Of a stretch of DNA of 64,000 nt, positions 1 through 8,690 are shown one piece after another. The notes beneath the pieces were generated by a model. The model saw nothing but the letters and a program-made list of their open reading frames with translations. It made no database searches and was not told the DNA's origin. Each line of letters opens with the position of its first letter. Positions within the stretch are counted from its first letter, which is position 1. The translations under genes were made by a program, and so were the position numbers. Source of the DNA: Periplaneta americana (taxonomy: Eukaryota > Arthropoda > Insecta > Blattodea > Blattidae); NCBI RefSeq assembly GCF_040183065.1, contig NC_091119.1:102745274-102809273 (forward strand), in the 5' to 3' direction.

Positions 1-891
1 ACAGGCTAGTGTGCAGTTGAACATCCCACCAACAACAGTGCATACAGTGCTCCATAAAAGATTGCGTTTGCGAGCGTACAAGCTGCAACTTCATCAGATG
101 ATTACGCCGAATGATAAACTGGAACGAAAACGCTTTGCAGAAACAATGTTGGATAAAGTGGACGATGACGACACATTTCTAACTCGAGTCTGTTTCTCAG
201 ATGAGGCAACCTTCCACGTCAGTGGAAAAGTAAACCGACACAATTGTCGCATCTGGGGGTCGGAAAATCCAAGTGTCGTAATTGAACACCAACGGGATTC
301 CCCTAAATGGAATGTTTGGTGTGGGATCATGCGTGACAGAATCATTGGTCCCTATTTCTTTGCTGAAAAGATAGTCACTGCAAACACGTACCTGGATATG
401 TTGCAACTGTATGCTGTGCCACAACTCCCAGATGGAGCAATTTTCCAGCAAGATGGGGCTCCACCACACTTTGCCAACATGGTTCGCACATTCTTAGACG
501 AACAATTCCCTGCAAGATGGATCGGAAGAGGATCACCGTACATCACATGGCCTGCCAGATCACCAGATCTAACACCACCTGATTTTTTCCTGTGGGGGTT
601 TGTTAAGGACCAGGTCTACAGGACGCCAGTACGTGATTTGGCAGACTTACAAAAAGAATTTATGCTGCTGTCAACAATGTTACACCACAGATGCTTCATA
701 ACACTTGGGTCGAGGTTGAATACCGATTGGATATTTCCCGTGCCACCAATGGAAGCCATGTTGAGGTTTATGGAACATAAGGTAACAAAAATTCCCAGTT
801 TTCATTCTTTGTAGCAGTTGGTTTCAATTATATACTTGTATTAATTCAGAAGTTATAGCTATTTCTTTTGTTATACTTATAAGCGGAACAC

Positions 892-895
<4 letters not shown>
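1..895 (+). mobile_element. Tc1/mariner-like DNA transposon, 3' part
   Basis: The element runs in from outside the window. Its right end is the terminal inverted repeat ending in ACACTCTG at about 888-895, followed by a TA dinucleotide (896-897), the usual target duplication of this superfamily. It carries a transposase reading frame (2-780) and about 115 bases of 3' untranslated DNA. The same terminal motif, read inward as CAGAGTG, occurs at the ends of the 58.3 kb element, so the two are related families. The 5' end cannot be seen. Confidence 0.8.
2..780 (+). pseudogene. Tc1/mariner-like (IS630 superfamily) transposase, frameshifted
   Basis: This is a DDE-type cut-and-paste transposase. 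The frame is open from the window edge; the GTG at position 11 is not a real start because in-frame codons continue upstream. A helix-turn-helix remnant (PPTTVHTVLHKRL) is followed by the DDE domain. Visible acidic residues lie in FSDEATF, QQDGAPPHF and TPPDFFLWG (GAT at 581-583). Forty-two residues separate the last two, one more than the 41 in the related element at 58.3 kb. At about 651-656 the frame shifts: the continuous frame runs to 814 with unrelated residues, whereas the +1-shifted frame reads IYAAVNNVTPQMLHNTWVEV and stops at TAA 778-780, as expected for the family. The copy is therefore probably inactive by itself. Confidence 0.85.

Positions 896-924
<29 letters not shown>
895..924. 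repeat. (TA)n microsatellite
   Basis: About 15 TA repeats begin directly at the TA target site of the preceding transposon. Expansion of the TA duplication is a plausible origin. Confidence 0.9.
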
Positions 925-929
<5 letters not shown>

Positions 930-1328
930 TTCAGAATGTAATACTGCAATGAACAAAATTCCAGACATTAAGAGTCCTGAAAACAATTTAATTTTTTTCG
1001 ACAATCCGGAAAAATTCCGGATGGTTGGCAATCCTATACACAAGATGGTATGACAACTCGATTTTTGTGTCCAATAACTGTTCATGAATTTACACAACTT
1101 GTAACTTACATAATACCAAGTTTTATTTATAGGGTTACTTGGTGAAAGTAAACGTCTTTTACTATTGTTTTTGTCTTTTGCGCTCAAATTATGGCAGGTC
1201 AAATTTAGAACATCATTATCCAAAATACTAAGCTTTTTAAAGGAAGAGTTTTCAGTAACACACCCTTAGGTATCAGTTTTTACAGTTCTCACATTTTACA
1301 TTTCTACACAACACACTCATTATCTGTT
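925..1328. other. No gene seen
   Basis: AT-rich DNA between two transposons. The one sizeable minus-strand frame (846-1223) includes the (TA)n tract and has no recognisable protein similarity. Confidence 0.6.
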
Positions 1329-2170
1329 TAGGGTTCCCAGACATATTGGAAAAAAAATACGGGACACTTATCAATTATCACTAAGTAAGTTTAATATGCA
1401 CATCCACCAAATATACCAATCTTTCAAACTGTGTATGTAGCGAAGTTTACTACACAAACACTTTACCAACTAACTAAGGGTAAGTAAACAAATAGTAAAC
1501 AAAATTGTTAGGGAGCATAAGTTACTTGCATTAAGTTTAAGCTTCCTTATGTAAGTTGCTTTCAAATTGGTTTTACTAAGTTATTACAGAAATAGTTACA
1601 AAATACACTAAGTTACTCATGTGACAATATTCTTATAAATCAATCAGCCTTGGCCTTGTAATACTTCTCTAAAGAATGAATTTCACTTAACAATTGTTTA
1701 TTTTGAAGAATCATGTCATGAAAAGCAACACAGTCCTCACTGAAGAATGATTTTACAAGCATTAATTTTACTGTTTTTACAGACAATTTATTTTTATCAT
1801 CAGTCCATAGAGCATTCATGCAAGAAAATAATATTTTGGCACACGCATTCATTCCAGGGATACGCATAAATTTGAGAGTTCTCCTTCAGTACTTTTAAAA
1901 ACATCCACCCAGACTTCATCTAAACGTTTGGTGTTGCCATCACTCGCCTTGAGAAATTAATAACTCACAATAATATTGTTTCATAACAGACCATCTACAG
2001 TCATCTGCAATGATGAAGTGCGACATTGTAACTTTTCCGTTTTTTCTCAGTTTGGAACTCTAAAATACGGGACAGAAAGCTAAGCTGTCCCGAAGACTTT
2101 TCTCGGGAAACAGGACGCAATAGCAAAAAATGGGGTGATCCCATATTTTACGGGACGTCTGGGAACCCTA
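1329..2170 (-). mobile_element. hAT element, internally deleted, with intact ends
   Basis: The 14-bp terminal inverted repeats are perfect: TAGGGTTCCCAGAC at 1329-1342 and its reverse complement at 2157-2170. They are flanked by a perfect 8-bp direct repeat TATCTGTT (1321-1328 and 2171-2178). An 8-bp target duplication with a TAGGG or CAGGG terminus is diagnostic of the hAT superfamily. Subterminal sequence repeats the words ACGGGAC and CCCGT. At 842 bp the copy is far shorter than an autonomous hAT and keeps only the C-terminal coding part, so it is a deletion derivative. The perfect duplication suggests that the insertion boundaries have not been disturbed. Confidence 0.92.
1640..1960 (-). 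pseudogene. hAT transposase C-terminal fragment
   Basis: The frame at 1640-1867 reads MNALWTDDKNKLSVKTVKLM and continues to KNKQLLSEI, which resembles the C-terminal dimerisation region of hAT transposases (Sxx.RxxLSVxTVKALL). Immediately upstream, in another frame (about 1868-1960), is RLDEVWVDVFKSTEGELSNL, which fits the segment that precedes it in the family, so a frameshift lies near 1866. The expected catalytic Glu of the VERVFS motif is not recognisable here (ACAKILFS). It is a broken remnant inside the element bounded at 1329-2170. Confidence 0.72.
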
Positions 2171-2533
2171 TATCTGTTGGCATTTCAATGCAATGGACAT
2201 ATTTACATCAATCCTTTCCACATGCCCTCCCAACAGTTATTAACGTTTCCACTTCATTATCACTATAATTATATTATCAAAATCACCTGCATAGAATTGG
2301 AATATATCAGTCCCCTAACTGCCCATTGTGCAACTCAAACCAAGAAATGGATTCGCAACACCTCAAAATCTGTGCTTCAGTGGCTGGCCATGATAATATC
2401 TTTGAAAAATATTGGAGTGCAAGAGGTCAAATGACTTTACTGTCAAACTCCTGGCATTAGAAAACAACAACAACAACATATTATCAAAATCGCATTTCTC
2501 CTGTTTGAATTGGTACGGTTGGATACTTCTTTT
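2171..2533. other. No gene seen
   Basis: AT-rich DNA. A short (CAA)n tract lies at 2464-2478. The plus-strand frame 2135-2434 begins inside the hAT terminus and has no recognisable similarity. Confidence 0.5.
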
Positions 2534-2770
2534 AGTGGGTTATTTTACGATGCTTTTTCAACTGCTGAGATTACCTAGCGTCTGAATGATGTCAGCAAAA
2601 TGAGTCCAGGTTCCAGCGCCGAAAGTTATTCAGCATTTGCACTTAATGGGTTGTGGGAAAAAGCCTCAATCAGGTAACTTGTCCCAAACAGGATTTGAAC
2701 CCAGGCCCGTTCATTTCAGGGTCAGGCATGCTAACTGTTACTCCACAGCGGTGGATGGTTGGATCCCTGA
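2534..2770 (-). repeat. tRNA-derived SINE, family A
   Basis: Read on the minus strand, the sequence starts with a tRNA-like promoter (box B-like, inverse of GGATTTGAACCCAGG at about 2691-2705). It continues through the body that also occurs at 54.9 and 60.1 kb (GTAACTT, GCTGGACC-like, ATTCAGACGCTAAATAA). The box B is mutated relative to the other copies, so this is an older insertion. SINEs of this kind are transcribed by RNA polymerase III and moved by LINE enzymes. Confidence 0.85.
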
Positions 2771-3640
2771 AGCCATAGCACACTATAATTTATCTCAATA
2801 TGAATGGGATTTATATATCTGCATAGAAACAGGTGTATGTATGCAATGTTATCACCGGCAGCCGAGTCCAATGATGTCATCAGGTAGGCTACTCGCTTTT
2901 CTCCCTCTTTCCTCGGGTGTTTTTGAAGGTACAGATGCCACGTTTGAATTAAACTGATTGTAATTCCTTCCTATGTTAAACTATATGGTGAAACTAGTGC
3001 TGACGCTGAGGTAGTTCCAGTGATTTCGGAAGTGAAATTCGTCTAATTTATAAGGGATTTTATAATTCGGCATAAAACGTTGGTCAATATGGCGGACATC
3101 ATGTAGAATCTGGGACAGGTTAGGTTTGGTTTGTTCAAGTTTTTTATATGCCTATCAAAAAACGTATAAGTATGCAAGGCGTACCAAAAACCTCAACAAA
3201 CCATACCCAACCTGTCACTGATGTCCCTCAGATTGACCAACTTTTTCTACCAAATTACCAGGATTTTTGCAGTGAAACTAGCACTGAGGTAGTTCAAGTG
3301 ATTTCAGAAGTGAAAATCGTTTAATTTAAAAAGAATTTCTTATGATGATGCAGTTGATCGTATATGCAAGGCATAACAAAAGCTTAAACTAACCAAGCCT
3401 AACCTTCATAGATTCGTATATACAAGGTGTATAAGCGCAGTATGAAGGAAACTACCTCAGAGGTAGCCTAGTTTAGCCATTTTTTTGTGGAAATGCAATT
3501 GATCGTATATGCAAAGCATAACAAAAGCCTAAATTAATCAAACCTAACCTGTCACAGATTCATATATGCAAGGTGTGTAAGCACACAGGAATTAGCTCAG
3601 CGCTATGTAAAGATTTACTTTTGGTCCTACAGAATTGATC
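2771..3640. repeat. Diverged dispersed repeats
   Basis: Two words recur here and elsewhere. AACTAGTGCTGA..GTAGTTC followed by AGTGATTT.GGAAGTGAA occurs at about 2992-3045 and 3275-3325, and again at 57.67 kb. CCTAACCTGTCACAGATTC with TATATGCAAGG occurs at about 3350-3440 and 3490-3580, and again at 52.4 and 58.1 kb. No coding potential was recognised. The class of these repeats is unknown. Confidence 0.6.
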
Positions 3641-3686
3641 TGTTATGGTTACAATGGTTATTAAAGGAGAAAAATTTGCTCCGGCG
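3641..3686 (-). repeat. SINE family B, 3' fragment left of the Transib-like insertion
   Basis: The sequence CAATGGTTATTAAAGGAGAA leading into GCTCCGGCG is the reverse complement of the tail and box B edge of the SINE at 6978-7115. The rest of this copy continues at 6878, so the 3.2-kb element between split it. Confidence 0.75.
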
Positions 3687-3704
3687 CACAGTGGTCCAGA
3701 ATGC

Positions 3705-5935
3705 AAATTTAGCGGACATATTAATAACTTTTCAGCTACCGAACAGATTTTTATGAAATGTTACACAGTAGTTACAGGTAGCATATATGTATTGTATGCA
3801 AGCTCTCGTTACGTTGGTATAAGGGGAACTACCCCTTATAGGGGGCACAATTAGACAAAATTAGTAACTTTTCTCCTACTTAACAGAATTTTATGAAATT
3901 TTATACAGTAGTTACATGTAGCATATATGTTTTGTGTACAAGCTCTCGTTACGTTCGTATAAGGGGAACCACCCCTTATAGGGGGGCGCAATTAGACAAA
4001 ATAAGTAACTTTTCTCCTACTTAACAGATTTTTATGAAATTTTACACAGTAGTTACAGGTAGCATATATGTTTTGTGTACAAGCTCTCGTTACGTCCGTA
4101 TAAGGGGAACCACCCCTTATAGGGGGGGGGAGCAATTAGACAAAATTAGTAACTTTTCTCCTACTTAACAGATTTTTATGAAATTTTACACAGTAGTTAC
4201 ATGTAGCATATATGTTTTGTATGCAAGCTCTCGTTACGTTCGTATAATGAGAACCACCCCTTATAGGGGGGACACAATTAGACAAAATTAGTAACTTTTC
4301 TCCTACTTAACAGGATTTTATGAAATTTTATACAGTAGTTACATGTAGCATATATGTTTTGTGTACAAGCTCTCGTTACGTTCGTATAAGGGGAACCACC
4401 CCTTATAGGGGGGCGCAATTAGACAAAATTAGTAACTTTTCTCCTACTTAACAGAATTTTATGAAATTTTATACAGTAGTTACATGTAGCATATATGTTT
4501 TGTGTACAAGCTCTCGTTACGTTGGTATAAGGGGAACCACCCCTTATAGGGGGGCGCAATTAGACAAAATTAGTAACTTTTCTCCTACTTAACAGATTTT
4601 TATGAAATTTTACACAGTAGTTACAGGTAACATATATGTTTTGTGTACAAGCTCTCGTTACGTTCGTATAAGGGGAACCACCCCTTATAGGGGGGCGCAA
4701 TTAGACAAAATTAGTAACTTTTCTCCTATTTAACAGGATTTTATGAAATTTTACACAGTAGTTACAGGTAGCATATATGTTTTGTATGCAAGCTCTCGTT
4801 ACGTTGGTATAAGGGGAACTACCCCTTATAGGGGGGGAGGGCACAATTAGACAAAATTAGTAACTTTTCTCCTACTTAACAGAATTTTATGAAATTTTAT
4901 ACAGTAGTTACATGTAGCATATATGTTTTGTGTACAAGCTCTCGTTACGTTTGTATAAGGGGAACCACCCCTTATAGGGGGGCGCAATTAGACAAAATTA
5001 GTAACTTTTCTCCTACTTAACAGATTTTTATGAAATTTTACACAGTAGTTACAGGTAGCATATATGTTTTGTGTACAAGCTCTCGTTACGTCCGTATAAG
5101 GGGAACCACTCCTTATAGGGGGGCGCAATTAGACAAACTTAGTAACTTTTCTCCTATTTAACAGATTTTTATGAAATTTTACACAGTAGTTACATGTAGC
5201 ATATATGTTTTGTATGCAAGCTCTCGTTACGTTCGTATAAGGGGAACCACCGCTTATAGGGGGGGGGGGGCGCAATTAGACAAAATTAGTAACTTTTCTC
5301 CTACTTAACAGATTTTTATGAAATTTTACACAGTAGTTACAGGTAGCATGTATGTTTTGTGTACAAGCTCTCGTTACGTTGGTATAAGGGGAACTACCCC
5401 TTATAGGGGGCGCAATTAGACAAAATTAGTAACTTTTCTCCTATTTAACAGAATTTTATGAAATTTTACACAGTAGTTACAGGTAGCATCTATGTTTCGT
5501 GTACAAGCTCTCGTTACGTTGGTATAAGAGGAACCACCCCTTATAGGGGGGGCGCAATTAGACAAAATTAGTAACTTTTCTCCTACTTAACAGATTTTTA
5601 TGAAATTTTACACAGTAGTTACAGGTAGCATATATGTTTTGTGTACAAGCTCTCGTTACGTTGGTATAAGGGGAACCACCCCTTATAGAGGGGGGCGCAA
5701 TTAGACAAAATTAGTTACTTTTCTCCTACTTACAGATTTTTATGAAATTTTACACAGTAGTTACAGGTAGCATGTATGTTTTGTGTACAAGCTCTCGTTA
5801 CGTTGGTATAAGGGGAACTACTCCTTATTAGACAAAATTAGTAACTTTTCTCTTATTTAACAGATTTTTATGAAATTTTACACAGTAGTTAGAGGTAGTA
5901 AACTTGTTTTGTATACAAGCTCTAATTCTCTGGAT
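3705..5935. repeat. 141-bp tandem (satellite) array
   Basis: About 15.5 head-to-tail units. The word TTAGACAAAA recurs at about 3852, 3992, 4137, 4278, 4419, 4560, 4701, 4848, 4989, 5130, 5277, 5418, 5560, 5701 and 5828, giving a modal spacing of 141 bp. Most length variation comes from a G-run of roughly 4-10 bases in each unit. Each unit also contains a perfect 9-bp hairpin, TATAAGGGG and CCCCTTATA around a 5-base loop, directly before the G-run. The first unit is continuous with the left terminus of the surrounding transposon, so the array probably arose from its subterminal DNA. Confidence 0.95.
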
Positions 5936-6876
5936 TGTCTTTGTTTCGACCTCATACTTGCTGTAATGGAAAAGCTTTTTTGGGCAGACACGACTTTTTC
6001 CAGGGGTAAGTTTTCTATAAATGTTTATTATTATCACGAGTAGAACCTAATTTAATAAGTAGCTCACTAAGCCAATGTCCATTTCGTTTAAAAAAACGCA
6101 TATCCCTTATCCTCTTGCTCTCCAACGATAAATTATCTTATGGGAGAAAAATGTAACATTTTAGATACTATTGCACCTTTTGGGCACTCGGGAAGCTTAT
6201 TTGGTATATAATTAACAAGCTGTCATCTTGAATTCCCTGTATTATACTGCGAAAGCAGATTCGATTCACAGATATTGAAATAGGCCTAACTGCAAACGAG
6301 AAAAATTGCACTACTGCACCTCGAAAGAATAGTGCTCATAAATTATTACTTCCGCAAATCTGCGCACCTTAAGATTAGATTTAAAATAGAGGTAACTTAA
6401 ATAGTAGAGGAAGTAAAAAAAAAATCATTTTTGGACGAACCACAGGGGTTTTTTTTTTCTTCTCTACCTTAGCAAAATCTGCACTCAATGGTTATATTTA
6501 TATTTTGTACCGTGTCCATTCATGCTAATTTTACATACTATAATAACATTAAATGTAACAAAAACAAACAGTGTTACATACCCAAAGAACTACTTGACAT
6601 GTTGATACTAAATATGAATGGAATCGACCACTTACAACAGAGTTACAGCACAAGGAAAACGGCAGACTCGCGGCGCGTGCTGAGTAAAAATATTGGGTGG
6701 CGAAATGTGGCATGTTACCAGCCTCTTATCTCGCTATGCAGCCACCTCCGCTGATTAAGGTAATCAATTGGGTGTTACTCAGTTATACAGGAAAAATAAT
6801 TTAAGGATTTAATTTCATTTTTCTACATGTCATTTTTCTGCATTTGTCCTCCTAAATACGGATTTTAGACCACTGT
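5936..6876. other. Unassigned interior of the Transib-like element
   Basis: This 0.94 kb lies between the array and the right terminus. It has no recognisable transposase motif. The frame 6488-6754 (88 codons, with NCNKNKQCYIPKELLDM) could be a scrap of coding DNA but I cannot assign it. Confidence 0.5.
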
Positions 6877-6877
6877 G

Positions 6878-6953
6878 CGGACCAGGGTCCTTGGTTCTAC
6901 GTACCAAGTGCTGTAACTACTAAGCTACGCAAGTTCAATCACAGCACCGGAAA
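6878..6953 (-). repeat. SINE family B, tRNA-like head right of the Transib-like insertion
   Basis: This is the reverse complement of the tRNA-like head of the neighbouring SINE (TAGCTTAGT.GT, ACGTAGAACCAAGGACCC), with an internal deletion of about 12 bases near box B. With 3641-3686 it makes one SINE copy interrupted by the Transib-like element. Confidence 0.75.
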
Positions 6954-6977
6954 AAACACTAGAGAAGGGTGATTCGA

Positions 6978-7115
6978 TCCGGTGCTGTGGATTGAACTTC
7001 GGCGTAGCTTAGTGGTCAGAGCGTTTGGTACGTAGAACCAAGGACCCGAGTTCGATCCCTGGCGCCGGAGCGAATTTTTCTCCTTTAATAACCATTGATA
7101 CCTCAGCACTAGTTT
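6978..7115 (+). repeat. tRNA-derived SINE, family B
   Basis: The head at 6998-7069 folds as a tRNA-like cloverleaf. A 7-bp acceptor pairs TTCGGCG with CGCCGGA (with one G-U pair), and a 4-bp D stem follows (GCTT with GAGC). Box A is TAGCTTAGTGGTCA (7005-7018) and box B GAGTTCGATCCCT (7048-7060). The anticodon arm TTGGT/ACCAA leaves a 7-base loop ACGTAGA with GTA at the anticodon position, hinting at tRNA-Tyr ancestry, although position 33 is C, not U. A body (GAATTTTTCTCCTTTAATAA) follows. It faces an inverted partial copy at 6878-6953. It is a SINE promoter rather than a tRNA gene. Confidence 0.78.
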
Positions 7116-7280
7116 ACCTAACTATATGACAAACTAAATATAGGCCTAATATGTTTTTGTGTTGTGATTCCCTTTAACAAGTGGAAAACAATGGAATTGA
7201 AATGATATAGCTACATGTAGGGGGAGAGATGTAACTTCTGCGCCTCATGTGGCACTGTTTACACTAGATAGTAGGCCTCT

Positions 7281-7402
7281 TGGCCGGTGTGGATAACGAT
7301 TAACGCATCTGACCGCGAAATCAGGTGGCCCGGTTCGAATCCCGGTCGGGGCAAGTTATCTGGTCGAGGTTTTTTCTCCTCAACCCAATAGGAGCAAATC
7401 GC
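7281..7402 (+). repeat. SINE family A, 5' half (split copy)
   Basis: tRNA-like head with a good box B (GGTTCGAATCCCGG, about 7333-7346) and GGGGCAAGTTATCTGGTCGA, then CAACCCAATAGGAGCAAATC, where homology to the other copies breaks off. The remaining 3' part is found at 7804-7885. Confidence 0.85.
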
Positions 7403-7803
7403 ATCCCTAGAATAATACTGCCGTTCTCTCTCAAAAATTGAATTTTCAGTTACAGGTAGTTCTGTATCAAACAATAGAACTGTCGTATCTCTAAGTTCAA
7501 GCGCAAAGTCTGCAGGGCTTATAGGCAGGCTAATGATACTTGGTAATTCGGAGTTTTCATACGACTTTGATACGTTTATCTTGCATTTACTCAAAACTAA
7601 CGGGCGCGCTTCCAAACAGGGCATTTCCACTAAGGTTAGACCTCAGTTTAGGTGTTTGTATATTAATAAAAAAATAAGGGGCTAGAAAATATTGAAAATA
7701 GGACGCATGTTTATGTGACATTTTTTTTTCAATTAATACACACACACCTAAATGGACTCTAACCTTAGGGGAAATGCCACTGCCCCTGTTCGGAAGCGCG
7801 CCC
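7403..7803. mobile_element. Insertion splitting the SINE; distal half is a foldback element
   Basis: The right half, 7602-7803, begins GGGCGCGCTTCCAAACAGGG and ends with its near-perfect inverse. The arms pair over about 80 bases around a roughly 45-base centre, a MITE-like foldback. The proximal half (7403-7601) has no assignment. No clear target duplication was found, so I cannot say whether one or two insertions are involved. Confidence 0.7.
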
Positions 7804-7885
7804 CTCATTTCATCGGCATTATCACCTTCATTTCATTCAGACGCTAAATAACTTGACATGTTGATACAGCATCATAAAGTAACCC
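7804..7885 (+). repeat. SINE family A, 3' half (split copy)
   Basis: CTCATTTCATCGGCATTATC followed by ATTCAGACGCTAAATAACTT matches the 3' body of the family A SINEs at 54.9 and 60.1 kb. It completes the copy that starts at 7281. Confidence 0.85.
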
Positions 7886-8027
7886 ACTAGTAGGCTTCTT
7901 ACTGAAATTCAAAAGTATAATGTAGTAGCAAGGATATACTTTAGTGCAACCTTTGGTAAACTATATACATTGTAATTATAATATCCTTAAAACAACATAA
8001 CCTGTAAAGTTAAAAAAAAAAACTTGC

Positions 8028-8137
8028 CTGTTTTCTATTTCCTTCAATGCATTAGCGGGGCGCTGTATAATTTCTCCTACTGCTATCCGATTAACAACAG
8101 TGTCGTCTAATTTCCGAATTATTGCCGGTCGATTCAT
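8028..8137 (-). CDS. Mlh1: DNA mismatch repair protein MLH1, first coding exon (partial gene)
   Basis: Reading leftward from ATG at 8137-8135, the exon encodes 36 residues plus two bases, including [20 protein letters not shown] and [11 protein letters not shown]. This matches the N-terminus of MLH1, a MutL-family GHKL ATPase acting in the nucleus in DNA mismatch repair (compare IRRLDETVVNRIAAGE in human MLH1). The exon ends AACAG followed by GCAAGT, a GC-type 5' splice site. Splicing there leaves phase 2 with AG, giving Ser, which fits the ENS(L)DA continuation of insect MLH1. Intron-like DNA follows, not exon 2, so it is not a processed copy. Odd: family members have KEM/LIEN, but here one residue is missing (KEIEN), shortening the spacing between the catalytic Glu and the Mg-binding Asn. 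It may be the real exon with an error or variant, or a decaying duplicate. Later exons would lie leftward, and none was found in the window. Confidence 0.75.
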
Positions 8138-8459
8138 TGTATAAAATTAAATTAATTTATTTCCGTTTATTTGATTCATATTCGCGGTTATTTAGTAAGT
8201 CCATGTTCATATTCATATTATAATTCGCACTACCGCTGCTGCCAACACGATAATGCTGAAAGTCTCCAAATGCTACGCAAAAAGTCCCCATTTTCAAGTA
8301 AAATACCTACCGAAAATTTCAAATTAATAATTAATTAATTATTATTTTGCTTAAAGTACCACATACTGAATTCCAGATAACAAATATTGAGATAAACAAA
8401 AAATTGATGCGAAATGTATGACCCCTCCCTGTCACATACAATGACGTTGTAGTTACTTA
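8138..8459. other. Sequence upstream of the Mlh1 exon
   Basis: AT-rich with a short GC-richer patch (about 8225-8260). It would hold the Mlh1 5' untranslated region and promoter if the exon is genuine. No clear core promoter element was identified. Confidence 0.35.
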
Positions 8460-8690
8460 CATTATGTTCGAAGATATATTATAGAGCATCGATCGACAAA
8501 GTGCACGCGAATGTTGGCAAAAAAAGTGTTGAAGTTGCGCGACTGTGTGTATAAGACTGTGGTGCAACCAACGAGTAACCAACGAGCACAGAATACATAG
8601 AGTAGACACTAGCATCTTAATACCATTGGACGGAGTGAAGCCGGTTTGATGGGCCTGACGCCATCTTGTTGCTACCAAAACATTGCAAAA
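8460..8690 (-). repeat. Inverted copy of the sequence at 13.37-13.53 kb
   Basis: The minus strand carries CAATGTTTTGGTAGC, a GGCGTC/GGCGAC block, TCTACTCTATG and GCTCGTTGG..GGTTGCA in the same order as the plus strand at 13366-13530, ending in ATCGATCGAC-like sequence. Similarity is moderate. The two arms lie in opposite orientation 4.7 kb apart. Confidence 0.7.

Larger units (their letters stand above)
3687..6877. mobile_element. Transib-like DNA transposon containing a tandem array
   Basis: The left end reads CACAGTGGTCCAGAAT at 3687 and the right end, read inward from 6877, CACAGTGGTCTAAAAT. Further matches (ATTTAG, GGACA) extend the imperfect inverted repeat to about 35 bp. CACAGTG termini and a 5-bp GC-rich target duplication are features of the Transib superfamily, the relatives of the RAG recombinase. 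The left flank is CGGCG (3682-3686); the right flank is CGGA followed by CCAGGG, matching the interrupted SINE (CGGCGCCAGGG) with small decay. No transposase was recognised. The left 2.2 kb is a tandem array and the right 0.9 kb is unassigned, so the copy is non-autonomous. Confidence 0.68.

Noticed and set aside
846-1223. 125-codon minus-strand frame
   Set aside because: Runs through the (TA)n tract and a transposon end; no similarity.
3705-5935. Regularly spaced repeats that might be read as a CRISPR array
   Set aside because: The whole 141-bp unit is conserved with no unique spacers, and the DNA is eukaryotic.
6488-6754. 88-codon frame inside the Transib-like element as a transposase exon
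   Set aside because: No Transib/RAG1 core motif is visible; too short to assign.
6998-7069. A tRNA-Tyr gene
   Set aside because: The cloverleaf is plausible, but position 33 is C, the T stem is weak, there is no intron, and the segment is continuous with a repeated SINE body and has an inverted partner next to it.
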